6,325 nucleotides of DNA from Flavobacteriaceae bacterium UBA1682 (GTDB lineage Bacteria; Bacteroidota; Bacteroidia; Flavobacteriales; Flavobacteriaceae). The notes under the pieces were generated by a model. That model was not told the origin of the DNA. It saw only the letters and a list, made by a program, of their open reading frames with translations, and made no database searches. A program made the translations under genes and the position numbers. The stretch lies in the NCBI GenBank assembly GCA_002320285.1, contig DCKE01000010.1, forward strand, positions 1 to 6,325, given 5' to 3'. Shown piece after piece: positions 6,284 through 6,325 of the stretch. Position 1 is the first letter of the stretch. Every line of letters begins with the position of its first letter.

Positions 6284-6325
6284 AGCCAATCTCGTGCTCA
6301 AGGAATTTCTTATCAGGGCGGCGAG
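6236..6325 (+). other. Interrupted repeat: start of a further domain, in-frame TAG, open continuation
   Basis: Residues 1993-2007 read CGSYTLPTLEQDQDY, the usual opening of another T9SS-cargo repeat (C-x-SYTLP-x-L...Y). The TAG at 6281-6283 then stops the frame. The next 14 codons in the same frame are all sense and read SQSRAQGISYQGGE. This resembles the normal continuation of such repeats, a short Gly/Thr/Ser-rich turn ending in a G-(D/E) pair. TAG is one base from TAT or TAC, and tyrosine is common at this point in the repeat. What follows 6325 is not visible. Confidence 0.6.

Noticed and set aside
6284..6325. Start of a new gene after the stop
   Set aside because: There is no start codon or spacer in these 42 bases, and the continuation reads best in the frame of the large gene.

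Overview
The window looks like DNA from a member of the Bacteroidota, probably a Flavobacteriia- or Sphingobacteriia-type organism. The evidence is an AT-rich sequence, a leader without a Shine-Dalgarno site, a TAnnTTTG-type -7 element ahead of the gene, and above all the protein itself. It is a giant secreted mosaic of the kind these bacteria export by the type IX secretion system (T9SS). The genus cannot be fixed from this sequence.

Layout: positions 1-259 are AT-rich non-coding DNA with a candidate promoter (220-227) and a perfect 15-bp palindrome (74-88). The rest is almost entirely one plus-strand gene, 260-6283, encoding 2007 residues. In order, the protein has a signal peptide (residues 1-22), a short linker, and five tandem modules of about 254-271 residues (65-1384). 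Each module is a choice-of-anchor J/MAM-like jelly-roll domain followed by a fibronectin type III domain. After these come a Bacteroidota PPC-like beta-sandwich (about 1385-1524), a choice-of-anchor L domain (about 1537-1802), an Ig/PKD-like domain (about 1803-1879), a T9SS-cargo repeat domain (about 1880-1980), and the first residues of another repeat starting at C1993. No catalytic motif is visible. The most likely role is a cell-surface or secreted adhesin or matrix protein.

The most notable point is the 3' end. The frame closes on TAG at 6281-6283 in the middle of a recognisable repeat, just after CGSYTLPTLEQDQDY. The 14 codons after it (6284-6325) stay open and read as the continuation of the same repeat. 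No T9SS C-terminal sorting domain has appeared by then. The gene is therefore probably interrupted by a single-base nonsense change (or a sequence error), or the stop is read through. The window ends too soon to decide. Other points of interest are a strict four-cysteine pattern in all five modules and an atypical choice-of-anchor L core.
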